Assembly: GCA_004151065.3 (NCBI GenBank)
Contig: NWUY0300007850.1
Span: 55,678-81,308, forward strand
Source of the DNA: Larix sibirica
Taxonomy: Eukaryota > Streptophyta > Pinopsida > Pinales > Pinaceae
Length of the DNA: 25,631 nucleotides
Direction of reading: 5' to 3'
A model generated the notes under the pieces. It ran no database searches, was not told the DNA's origin, and was given only the letters and a program-made list of their open reading frames with translations. Every line of letters begins with the position of its first letter. The stretch's first letter is position 1. Position numbers and translations under genes: made by a program. Below, piece after piece: positions 1-10,018 of this stretch.

Positions 1-216
1 CCCCCCCTCCCCCACCACTCACGCCTGCCACCCCTAGTTGAACCCATGAATTTGGGAGGGCCTCTCTTTTCATTTTTTCCTTCAAATTGATTCCTGAGGT
101 GATTCCTAAACTTATGATATGGTGGTAAAAAAACCATGTTGTTTACATAAATCATTTTAACTTGATTTTTGGGCCTCAATTTTGTACCTATTTTGACTAA
201 TAATTGCATTCATTTT

Positions 217-453
217 ACACAACAAACCCTTCATTTTTCCCCAAAATCATATGTTTTTCATCTAATTTTATATGGTTCTTGTAAGAATGACATCCAAAGA
301 GAATATCAAGTATTATGGTCATCTTAAACATTAATTCATGTTAGNACACAATTAAACCTTCCTTTTTCACCTAATTCCCCATGGTTCTTGCAAGAATGAC
401 ATCCAAAGTGCATCTCAGGTATTATGGTCATCTTAAACATTAATTCATGTTAT
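217..453. repeat. Imperfect tandem duplication, about 110-128 bp unit
   Basis: Two adjacent copies share long blocks, including AAGAATGACATCCAAAG and TATTATGGTCATCTTAAAC followed by ATTAATTCATGTTA. The best-matched parts are 254-344 and 363-452, about 109 bp apart. The preceding ACACAA...CCTT segment is also repeated, with an indel. The unresolved base at 345 lies at the junction. It is non-coding and no element family was recognised. Confidence 0.85.
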
Positions 454-1116
454 ATGTTACTTAAATATTGTTAAAATAATTTTGAAACTATTAATCGTTG
501 TTTGTTACAAGAAGCTCAGGTTCTTGTAAACATGAGTGGTTCGGATAGAAGCACAAGGAGAATTGGAAATTTGACACTTGGAGCATGTTAGGTTTTGAAG
601 TTGCTTATACTACTTTTAGACATTAAATATACCCATCAGAAGTACGGTAGGAGATTGGTCAACCAATTGTGTCAACATAGAAAATATGTGGCATGTACAT
701 TAGTGTAACAAATTCCAAATTTGAAATGAAGACAATATCTCATGCACTAGTATCGTAAACTCTTTAGAAGTGAGAAATTGGGGATTAGATCCAATCCTGT
801 ACCTAAAATAGATTTCAAATACAATTGAGTTGAAACTATAAGTTTTCCTTTGTTGTTGTTAGAACCATATTTTATCTATGTGGCAATGATATTTTCTTCA
901 TGGAGATCATGGGATATGATATTACTTGTATTCATCTTTTGAAACATGTAACAATTATAAAAGAATGCATGAACACTTGATCAAGGAGCTAGTGAGGATT
1001 ATATACAAGAATTTTGTAATTCTTAATATTCTATATTTTCTAGAAGTCGATGAAAAGATTATTATTCATATATGTCGTGTGATAATTCATTTTAGCACTA
1101 GATTATGTACTTGTAG
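454..1116. other. AT-rich stretch, no recognisable gene
   Basis: Only short chance reading frames occur, such as a 74-codon frame from 926 with no domain. If the LTR at 1,295-2,197 is a 5' LTR, this stretch would be internal sequence of that minus-strand element. I see no coding similarity that supports this. Confidence 0.5.
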
Positions 1117-1290
1117 TGTACTTCTAGAGAAGGAGGCCCCCTTGTTTTAGAAATAATGACACATCCTTAATTCTTTATTGTTTGTGTTTCTTGCATTAGT
1201 TAATTTTAGTTATTGTATTAATGCATGTTGTATGGAGTGTTATTTTCTTACTGTGGAATACATATTCATCTATGAGCAAAAACTCCCAAT
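1117..1290 (+). repeat. Possible truncated start of a giant-element LTR
   Basis: TGTACTTCTAGAGAAGGAGG followed by CCCCC resembles the starts of the LTRs at 18,636 (TGTATGC...GGAGGGCCCC) and, on the minus strand, at 2,197 (TGTTTATGGG...GACGGGCCCCC). The TTAGAAAnAAT that follows also resembles the minus-strand copy. The match fades within about 150 bp. It would be a head-to-head fragment beside the minus-strand LTR. Chance similarity in AT-rich DNA is possible. Confidence 0.3.
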
Positions 1291-1294
1291 AATC

Positions 1295-2197
1295 TGACAG
1301 TCAAATTATAAGGTAATAATTTTTGTTACATTTATCATTAATCCAAGTTTGTAAACTTACAAGGTGCAAGGCAAAATATGTGTAGAGATGTGTCTTGAAG
1401 TGCTTCAAAAACTATGAAATCAACTCACCAATCATCACACAACTTACCACTAGCCATACATTTTTGGACTTTTTACCAACCAGTTCATGAATCACTAAGG
1501 TAGAATTGCAGGTCTAGTACATATCTTGTTCTTGACAGTACTCTAGAAATTTTATTTGGTTGAACTATTGGGGGAACATAACCCATAAATGTAACTATTG
1601 ACGGAAAATATTTCAAATAGAAAACAATCTAATTAAATCTAAGATGTCGTTCAAGATTGACTAAGTTCCATTGTGAGTTCCAAAAGGTAGAAATGCATGA
1701 CAATCATATATCTTTATGATAAACATTACTCTGTGAGTCGCACTTTAAAATATTTATGTAATGCTTGAAAACATCTGGTAAACCAAATCTAAACACAATA
1801 AAACTAACTGCAATTGTGGCCTACTGAAATTAATACTATCCAGCTATGAACTTTAAAGTAGAAAACCAGGTTAGCATATATTCCACAGCTAATAATACTC
1901 TACAAGTTTCTTTTAGTTGATACTAACTTCAGGATCACATAAAGTAAATCATCAAACCATTTGAAACAACTCTTTCAATAAAATCACAGATATGTAAAAT
2001 ACAGGAAATGAAAGCTATGGGAAAATAAAACAACAGGAACATAGCAATATTGCTACAGGAGTGAATTATATAACATATGTGGCACACTCTATGCATAAAA
2101 ATAGAATTACACATATACACAATTCTATAGATAAAAAAAACAACACACAAGGGAATTGTTTCTAATAGTATGGGGGCCCGTCCTTCTCCCATAAACA
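1295..2197 (-). mobile_element. LTR of the giant-element family, minus strand
   Basis: Read on the minus strand, this starts TGTTTATGGGAGAAGGACGG and ends near AATTTGACTGTCA. Several blocks match the plus-strand LTR at 18,636-19,698 in the same order and spacing. GTACTGTCAAG (1531-1541) is followed 37 bp later by CTACCTTA; the plus copy has 39 bp. Then come AACTTGGATTAATGATAAAT plus GTAAC (1325-1350), and AATTTGACTG at the end. The CTACCTT repeat also recurs 188 bp away (1,496 and 1,684). Length is about 900 bp. It could be a solo LTR, a 3' LTR (GATTAGTGGGAG before its start is purine-rich) or a 5' LTR (ATTATTGGGAG after its end could be an eroded primer site). The short frames inside it are not genes. 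Confidence 0.7.
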
Positions 2198-2790
2198 CTC
2201 CCACTAATCTAATTAAAACTCAGAAATAATAGTCGGGAATGCGTAAGAAACAATATTTAATTGATCATAATAAAAGAGTAAATAACTGATATCCAAGTCT
2301 GATAACTTAAACTCCTCCTAGAAGATCTATTGGAACTTATAGATGTTACATTTCATAAACATCGTGCTACAAAATTAGCACTGCAGGAACGCACTACAAG
2401 AACAGTTACAAGAATTACGCTGCCAGATTACAATGCAAAACTGCCTTGAGCTAACTTTGGAGTAGGATATTACATCAAAATATAATGTTGGATAAGCATA
2501 GCAAACATATATGGTTCATCTTAATGATCATGGGATTGCATGACCAAAGGCATGAAATCTAACCTCAATATCTCGTGTTGCAGGTGTTACCACCTAATAT
2601 ACACAAGGTTCTAACTAGGCAAAAGGCTTCATCAGCTAGCCAAGGACCTTCTAGCCCCCCATCAAAATCAAGCAGTTTTATGCTCAAATGGAATACTTTT
2701 CACCCCCTTATTCATGGTCAAAGAGGGGTTGTTTGTAAAAATTTGACATCCTTTACATGTGTGAAAGGGCTAGCCTGAATGAGTCACTCA
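2198..2790. other. No recognisable gene
   Basis: AT-rich sequence between two LTR-like regions. A 67-codon plus-strand frame (2575-2778) is Ser/Pro-rich near its start but has no domain I recognise. At 2779-2791 there is a 13-bp odd palindrome, ATGAGTCACTCAT. Its core TGAGTCA is the classical bZIP (GCN4/AP-1-like) binding sequence, and it directly abuts the proposed LTR start. Confidence 0.4.
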
Positions 2791-3294
2791 TGTTATGACA
2801 CCTTTGAAGTATTTTTTTTATCTAGTTGAACTTAGATCCTAGTGATTAGAGTTCAACATGGTTTTTTCACTCACACCTCCAAAGACAGTGTGATATAACC
2901 TAGGTGCATCAGGTTGGTCTCAAATTTCTTAGGTTTTGATGTCAAATTGAGTTAGTCACCATGGTCCTAGAGTCATTCCTAGCCTATTTGGTCCCTAGAA
3001 GAATCAATTTGGGATTTAACTATGTAATTTGGGCTTAAAGGGGTCAGAAATCGTAAACGGAATATTCAGAGCATATTTCCCCTCAAGGAGTGGTGCATGC
3101 ATTTGTTTTCCTTCATCTAGGGGCATAATGTGGCGCCTCCTAATCACCCATGCAACATTGGTATCCCCTCCAAAAGGTGGATCCCCTCTCTTAATTCATC
3201 CATCAATGGCGGCATTAGCTCTCAGTGATCACAAGTCATCTCCTACAAATAAGGGCGCCCTCCCATGATTAATGGAGTTAACTACCAAATCAAA

Positions 3295-3500
3295 TTCCTA
3301 ATTTTACTCCAGTTGGCTAGAAAGGGAGCATTTGTGACTTGGAGTCTCAGTTAGGCTCATTTAAACTCATCATTATTCCTAATTTTACTAAAGAAGGTTG
3401 CATTTGGGTTTCATAGGATGAGTTAACTCAATTAGCTCATCAATTCTTCCTAATTTTGCTCATTCTCTGCAGTGGTGGCGCATTTGATCTCAAGTGCATG
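3295..3500 (+). repeat. Three degenerate 70-80 bp tandem repeats
   Basis: The block TTCCTAATTTT(A/G)CT recurs at 3295, 3376 and 3447. Each copy is preceded by an AACTC or AGCTC-ATCA type sequence and followed by a GCATTTG block. Copies differ by substitutions and small indels. Such repeats are common in U3 of plant LTRs and lie upstream of the TATA box here. Confidence 0.65.
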
Positions 3501-3661
3501 AACGTCAGTGGATTTGGTTACAGTGGTGGTGCATATGAGGTTCAGTTAGGCCTAGTTCACTACCAAAGTTGTATCTAGTCTTCCTCCAAGTGGCACATTA
3601 GGGTTTTGGAGCCCCTCCATGTGTCACCATATCAAGGAGAGAAAATTTGGGCTCTCTTGGG

Positions 3662-3671
3662 TTATTTAAAG
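3662..3671 (+). promoter_or_regulatory. TATA box of LTR-like region
   Basis: TTATTTAAAG is followed about 30 bp downstream by a G/T-rich probable start region, and about 90 bp downstream by AATAAA. The spacing suits an LTR promoter with a short R region. Confidence 0.45.
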
Positions 3672-3754
3672 AGGCCTTTCCTCTTGGTTTAGGGGTTGGA
3701 TCTTGGAAGGTTTTGCTTGAGTATTGCACTATTGTTGTAACACTTTTCTATTGA

Positions 3755-3760
3755 AATAAA
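3755..3760 (+). terminator. AATAAA polyadenylation signal of LTR-like region
   Basis: AATAAA lies in TTGAAATAAAGAGACTTTGG, followed by GT-rich sequence, as in a plant LTR R region. It is short and could be chance, but its position relative to the TATA box supports it. Confidence 0.4.
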
Positions 3761-3900
3761 GAGACTTTGGAGGTCAATGGTGTATTGCATGAATGATGTG
3801 GATGCTCATTGTATTGTGCTAAATGTATGAGGTAACATTAGTTTAGTTCTTTGCTTCTAAATTTGTCAATTTGGCCCTGGAAAGATTGTTGTCAATCGGT

Positions 3901-6900
3901 AGGATAGGATTGATTAAGATTGGTTACTTCTTTGATCCTATTTTTCATTTATTCTTAGAGATGCAATATTTACATGTTTTATTATGCTTATATACATGTT
4001 ATCTAAGTCTCTTGTATAGGTAATACCAAATAATTGATGGGTTTGTTGCAAGTGTTTATAATCTTTACATGTTCCTTTGCTTGAAGAGGTGGTTGATCTA
4101 GCTTTTTCCTTCCACAATCTTCAAGATTCTTAGAAAGACATAGTCCCTCCGCTCTCCACCAAGAGACTCCATAGCCTATAAATTTCAATTCCTCAAGCTT
4201 ATCTCTCTCTTTCTCCTTCATAAAAAATCAAAATATTCTTCTTGGTTACCTTTCTATGCATGCAAGGCCTAAGTTTGTCATTTCAAGTTAAATTTAAAAA
4301 CAACTTATCATTGCATGCTAATTAAAAGTTAGATCTAGTTTTGCTTTTAAAATTTCATCCATTTGAAGTAGATCTAGTCTTTAGCTATTTTTAAAGAAAA
4401 TCCTAAAGGGTTAAGTCAAAATTCAAGGGATTTCATTTGCATATTTGGCATTCTTAGTGCCAAAAAAAATCTCCTAAGGGAGCTAGCTTTAGGCTTTCTT
4501 TCTTGGTAAAATTTTGCTAACTTGGCATGGTTTTCTTTACTTAGTATTTTTTGGATCAATTATGACATTGTTTGTAGGCACTTTTAAATATTTTTTGGGC
4601 ATCCTCTACCATCTTTAGTTTGTTTTTTTAGGTTTAGCGAATAGATAGGAGGAGATTCTATCTGATTTTCAAGGATTTGGACCATTTAGGACCCTGGAAA
4701 GCATATTTCCTCTCATCATAATAAAATTTATAAAACTTTTGAATTTTGATGGTCCTTATTCTATGAAAGAACCACAAACATTCCCCAAAATAAATTTTAA
4801 ATCTTAATAAAATCAATGGGCTACCTAGGGCCCAGTTTCAATTCCCCCCTAGGGTGGAATCGTGTCACTTGTGTGGATGCCTTCTTCTTTTGCTTTGGCT
4901 TTGTTTTACTAACCTAAGGATAAAACAAACATTGCATCACAAAACATTTCAATTTCTAGATTAGTTAGATTAATTTCATGTTTCAGTTATTTCATTTTTG
5001 CAAGAGTAACAAACCTACACTACTTGTCCACTAGTATGCTCTTGTGACCATTGCAAGTTTTCTTGAACTGTGGTTACAATAAGGAAAAGGATACTAAGTG
5101 ACTAGTTTAATAGGGAAACCCAATAGTTGTTATGATGTGATTGGGACCCTCCATTGAACTTGTGTGTGAATTCAATGGGATACTCATTAAGAAGATGTGT
5201 TCTCTCCTTGTTGGACCTCCAACATTGTTCTTTGTACCCATTTGGAGGATAACCTCTAAAGGGACAAACAAGTTAGATTATATTTTATTTTTTGCAACTA
5301 CATGCATAGGTGGTTTCACAAATAAATCCTCTAACTTAAGAAACTCACCTTAATAATTATCACTATCGAGAGCACTCCATCACATCTTTAATTTCAGCAA
5401 CATTTACTTTACCTTGGCACCGGTCTATAATGTTTTCAATATTTATTTCATTAGCATTTAATTCAAATACTTGCAATTTGTTCATTTTCAGTTATCTTGA
5501 AAGTATCTCATGGTTCATTGTATTTCATTTGTTTATGTTATCGTGCCATGATATGTTGATGAATTATATGTTTCCAGAATAGATTTACTTCTATTGCTCT
5601 TGCTTCACTTAAAACTCCTATATTTACTATATATTATTTATCCTTAGTTCATTTTCTTAGGGACCACCCCCCTTCGATTCACTAGGATTGATCTAGAAGG
5701 AGGAGTCGAGTGTTGAGTGACAGTAACTCAACTCAAAGCTCAAAGCTTGCCTCCAAGTACACACCCAATGGATTGAATATTTTTTCCACGTTAATCGAGG
5801 TGTGTATAAAGGAAACAACATGGTCTCAACAACGAAAGCGTTTGTTTGCTCAATTTAAGACTTGGGTTGGCATTGGTCTCTAGCGAAGGAATTCACTATA
5901 TAGTTTAGGTTTTGGTCTTGTCAATCCCCTTAACGAGGAAGGTATCACCCAAAGTGTAATGTTGAGACATAAATTATTATGTGAATCTTTAATTAAATGG
6001 AGACACCAAGTTCCCTCCTAAGACACATCCTTAGTAAACAATCAATACCAAATACCTATTATCCTCATATTGCAACCCCCAAACAAAGAGCTAACTATTC
6101 ATCGCTATCATTCAAATCATCTATCATATAACCCCAAAGGTGCAATAACTTATGCAATCGCATAACCATCATTATACATAAGAGATAAACAACAAAAATA
6201 AAACATCACCATAGATTAGAACAAAAACCAAAATTTGAAATGGGAGCTCATTTAATTTCTTTGCAATATAATCCAATAAATCATGACATAGCCTTTGATC
6301 AATGACCAAGGTGAAACAACATTACATCATAGTTATTAAAGCCACATAATCAACTACTCTCTCACCAACCATTATATAACCCTTAAATAAGCCAAATCCT
6401 ATATGTTTATACACATGCACCCGAAGGTGGGAAGGTTCATTCAAAACTTTCAAGCCATTGGTGTACTTCTAGTTATCATGATATATCAAGTGCATATTTT
6501 ATTTAACTCATATTCTAACATATAAATTTTTTTTTTCATCTAGAATATACGGATTCTTGATATTCATAAAGAATTAAGGAAATCTCGGTTACATAACATG
6601 TCCCATAGTGATATTTGAACTCGAGTGGGGGTATAACAACATTCCTCCCAACCATTTGATCTACATTCAATTGGCATATAAACTTATTTACACTCAAACA
6701 AGTTAATCACATTTGACCTATGAAATGGAAATTGGGAGCTAACTCATTACTATTCTTACATTTGCGTGCTCAAATCTGGTAAATTAATTCAAACTTCATT
6801 GTTTCATTACTAGGATTCAAATTTGAAGCCTTCAATGGTTGTTAGAGGCCATTTTACCTATCATAGAAGGGCACAACAAATTTTACTATGCAAAAAAAAA

Positions 6901-7640
6901 AAAAATTATACCTAGCCCGTCAATAATGAAATTAACTATGACTCTATAAGTTTGCAACAGAAGGGATGCTCCAAATTTTTCCCATCAAAGGATTGATCAT
7001 TTGGAGACTCGGAGTCGAACTGGAAGTTGGAACTTGTCACCTACTGGATTGAATGATTCTTATCTTATGTGGTCATATTTGTACAAAGCATTTAATCACA
7101 ATAACGCATGTGACCACGATTTGGACGATTAATAACACATGAATGGGCTAATTTCCTTAGTCCCCAACTTGCCAAATCTTGTGAGTTGTGAGTCTCCAGT
7201 CTCCACACTACTTTTCATATCACATTTGAGGGCCACTGGTCAGTGTACAAATATGTAGACAAACACCGCAGTCCGCACCCAATTAAAAACAATATGCTAA
7301 TATGTTGGCACTAGTATTTCCCCTTAATTTTTAAGTTTCACCATTAATAATTCATCAGTGATTCGACATCATAAGTTCATAACCCTAACGTTAAGAGGCC
7401 TCCAGAACCCATGCAAATGAATAAAATCAAATACATAGAATAATTTCTCAAAAGCAATCGCTGACGACGCCAACCGATTTCGACTTGAAATCCAAGAGTC
7501 CAACATTTATGGTCTACTAGAACTAGAAAGTTCCCAACAAATCTAAGAGGAAGGATAAAATTCCTGTATTTGCATAAAATTTGTTGGATCAACTAAAAGA
7601 TTGAACCGAGTTCCGGAGTCCGCAAAAATCTTGGAATTCC
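3901..7640. other. Long AT-rich stretch without a recognisable gene
   Basis: All reading frames are short (70-72 codons at most: 4003-4221 minus, 5141-5353 plus, 7377-7592 minus) and none shows a domain. The minus frame at 4003-4221 lies over a pyrimidine-rich run (TCTCTCTCTTTCTCC near 4,202) that gives it a biased composition. The stretch also holds a 14-A run (6892-6905). It is probably old, heavily mutated repeat sequence. Confidence 0.5.
6892..6905 (+). repeat. A14 homopolymer
   Basis: An uninterrupted run of 14 A follows ACTATGC. It could be the tail of a retroposed SINE or transcript, but no internal promoter boxes or flanking target duplication were seen. Confidence 0.8.
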
Positions 7641-7651
7641 TTGAGGAGTTT

Positions 7652-7661
7652 GTCTATAAAA
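7652..7661 (+). promoter_or_regulatory. Weak TATA-box candidate
   Basis: TCTATAAAAAATTGCATCC is a good plant TATA match. About 150 bp downstream, CGTTAG/GTAAATGG looks like a splice donor (near 7,806). Together these could mark a promoter and untranslated first exon. No convincing coding exon follows, so this stays weak. Confidence 0.2.
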
Positions 7662-7894
7662 AATTGCATCCTTCCTCTAAGCATGTAGAATATTTATTGG
7701 GAAGGCTAGAAGATTGAAAGAGACCCTTCGTATCCCCAAGCTCATCGCTTCACTCTTCTACAAAGACATCAAATTATTGGGGCCTGTGGATTTTTGGCAT
7801 CGTTAGGTAAATGGTGAGATATTATTTATTTTTGGCCCTTAGAGTTGGGGATAAAATGTCAAGGTGCATGGTTTCATTAGAATGACATTGTACT

Positions 7895-7914
7895 AGTTAC
7901 CAGTTACCAATTAC
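7895..7914 (+). repeat. Degenerate 7-bp tandem repeat
   Basis: AGTTAC, CAGTTAC and CAATTAC follow one another and end in CGATAA. A sequence resembling the inverse complement (ACTGGTTACTG) occurs near 8,412. It is short and non-coding. Confidence 0.5.
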
Positions 7915-8478
7915 CGATAAGGAATTTACACCCACTAGTACAAAATGAGAGATAAGTGACCAAAAAAATGACCAAAATATGCATATAAATGACCACTTTT
8001 GAGTTGGAAACTAGTAATAGATGATTTCCAGTATCTTATCACACGACCAAAATTTAATTGTATTTAGCTTAGTCGTTAATTGGTTGTCTTGATTTATTAT
8101 TTAGTCGTATATTTGGTCATNCCGAAACTCTGCCCATTTTACTCCAGAAACCCTATGCTACTGTATTTAGCTTGAAACCCCTTTTGAGAGTGGCACCTAG
8201 TGAGTTTTGAGGTGGAGAACTAGTGACAACCGAAGACCAGGAGCACCTTCCATCGCGCAGCTGCAAGGGCCCATTATTCTTCGAGGTAACTCGAAACCAA
8301 ATGTAAATCCCCTATTCTTTTTTTTAACAAGATAAAATTTCATTTATCATTTCATGAAGCTTGCGTATAGTGGTGTGAAGTGTTTATTGTGTGTTATTTA
8401 CCATTTACACTTACTGGTTACTGTTTATTGTTATTGTGTGGCTTTACTAGTAGGTTTTTTACATTTCAAATTTCTTAG

Positions 8479-8721
8479 TTGTTCACGGCTCATGAGCGTC
8501 ATACTTTGATTTTTATTTTTATTTTGCATAGTTTAGTTCTAGTTTTACTAGTCTTTACCTTGTTTTACCTCACCTTTCTCACACACAAAGCCGTGAGAGA
8601 TATCCTCTTGCATGATCTATACCTTAGCTTCCTCAAGCCGGGTAGACCACCCATTCTTTCCTATTGGGGTGCGAAAGCACATACAACAGAACCACTTCAT
8701 GATGAGTACATTGGAAAATAA
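8479..8721 (+). other. Unidentified 80-codon open frame
   Basis: The frame codes for a hydrophobic N-terminal half (about residues 9-34, rich in Leu/Phe/Val, resembling a membrane segment) and a polar C-terminal half with Lys-Pro-Gly-Arg-Pro-Pro and a His-Thr-Thr-Glu-Pro stretch. It opens on TTG rather than ATG. Upstream, 8,220-8,290 is locally richer in GC and ends in TTCGAG/GTAACTCG, a donor-like site. No family was recognised. It may be an exon remnant or chance. Confidence 0.15.
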
Positions 8722-9550
8722 AAAATTAATACGATTTCAGAATATCAACATTTATTTGATATACATTGAGACGTAGATCCACATTGTATTTCTATTCGCT
8801 ACGATTTGGTTGGACTGGATCCACTGTCTGTTGTTCATGGCCATGCTTAGTTTAATTTTTCATACTATATAAACGCAGAACATTATCACTGCAAGCTATT
8901 ATAAAACTGAACATGGGCATGCCCACCTCAAGGGAAAAATTTAAATTTGATACCTTGGTTTATATTTGTAGGTGTCTCCTATTGCAGAGTTTGCAAAAAT
9001 CGTCCTTTGCACACTTGAAAAATATCCTCTATTAATAATACATTTTTGGCCATCAATATCTATTCTAGCCTCAAGGCTCATACATTAAAGGTCATTATGT
9101 TATATGGATATTTTACACCCTTAATATCAATAACATGAAGATAAGGCACTAATAGTCAATATTAGTGGAAAATAATAAGAGTTATGGTTGACCATTAGTG
9201 TTCAACATGATCTCCAACACATGGCCACACTTTTCCTTGAAGAAACGAACTAGTGCTTGTGAGATTCCCTATAAGGAATAATGGTTGATCATGTTTATCC
9301 CATGATAGAACCATGATGACATCTCAGAACCCTAAAATAACAATGACGTTTTGGGAAAAATCAAGAAAGATCAAGAAAGAGGAAATCCATAAGTGAGCAT
9401 CATGTATGGAGTGCATTTGTACATCATGGATGGAGTCATTGGCCTCAAACTTATCACCCCTTGGCCTATCAAAGAAATATCCATGGGAAAGGTAAGGAGA
9501 TAGAGAAAAGTGAGATCAAGTGACCAAACATTGAAGATATTCAATACAAG
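8722..9550. other. No recognisable gene
   Basis: AT-rich sequence with small direct repeats only. The 10-bp TCAAGAAAGA occurs twice in a row at 9361-9380, and CATCATG(T/G)ATGGAGT recurs about 26 bp apart near 9,399 and 9,425. Confidence 0.5.
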
Positions 9551-10018
9551 CTAAAGTAGTTCAAAGTTATAATTTCCTCTTTTGTTGAGATAAGTAGGGA
9601 GCTTTAGTGGAGATTCAAGGACCATGAATTCGGTTCCTTCGATTGATATGAGATTCCATTGATCGACATTCGAAAAAGGGAGTGGCATGTGGCATGTGGC
9701 CAATAATATAGGACCAAGGACTTTGGCGAAAGAGACATAGAAGATAGATATCGGGTAATCAATATTGTTGTAATTGTTTCTTTTGGAAATTAATACGAGC
9801 ATTGTTATTCCCCCCTCCCCAAATAATTGTCTTTTTAAATGTTTCATGATTTTATTTGGGAACATAGATAATTTTACCTTAAATTTTTTGGATTTAACCA
9901 TTTGATTGTATTTAATATGCATACCTATTTGGAGAAGGGTATTGTTTGATATGTGTGCAAGTACAATATCTAGTTGCAACAATGAAGTGAAGCACCAACA
10001 AGCCAAACGAAATTTCAA
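9551..10018 (-). CDS. Unidentified 155-codon open frame (longest in window)
   Basis: This is the longest uninterrupted frame in the window. Its first usable codon is TTG, and the open frame extends about 12 codons further upstream without an ATG. The product is basic in its first half (a Lys-rich VKSKKFKVK stretch, then a KHLKRQLFGEGG segment) and has mixed hydrophobic composition afterwards. No domain, signal peptide or catalytic motif was recognised. Flanking sequence has no matching frame, promoter or repeat structure. It could be a gene fragment carried by a repeat, an old transposon ORF, or a chance frame. Fair evidence for an open frame, little for a gene. Confidence 0.2.
   Translation of the reverse strand: MKFRLACWCFTSLLQLDIVLAHISNNTLLQIGMHIKYNQMVKSKKFKVKLSMFPNKIMKHLKRQLFGEGGITMLVLISKRNNYNNIDYPISIFYVSFAKVLGPILLATCHMPLPFSNVDQWNLISIEGTEFMVLESPLKLPTYLNKRGNYNFELL

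Larger units (their letters stand above)
2791..3900 (+). mobile_element. LTR-like region (solo or decayed LTR), approximate ends
   Basis: It begins TGTTATGACACC, similar in style to plant Ty3/gypsy LTR starts. It contains short tandem repeats, then a TATA box (3662) and an AATAAA signal (3755) spaced as in a U3-R-U5 structure. No flanking primer site, purine tract or matching partner LTR was found. The right end is a guess. It could instead be an ordinary decayed promoter and 5' UTR. Confidence 0.4.

Noticed and set aside
1935-2204. 89-codon minus-strand frame inside the LTR
   Set aside because: Hydrophobic, no domain, and lies within U3-like LTR sequence shared with a copy that lacks this frame.
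6892-6905. A14 run as the tail of a SINE or processed pseudogene
   Set aside because: No A/B box promoter, no target duplication and no gene-like sequence upstream were visible.
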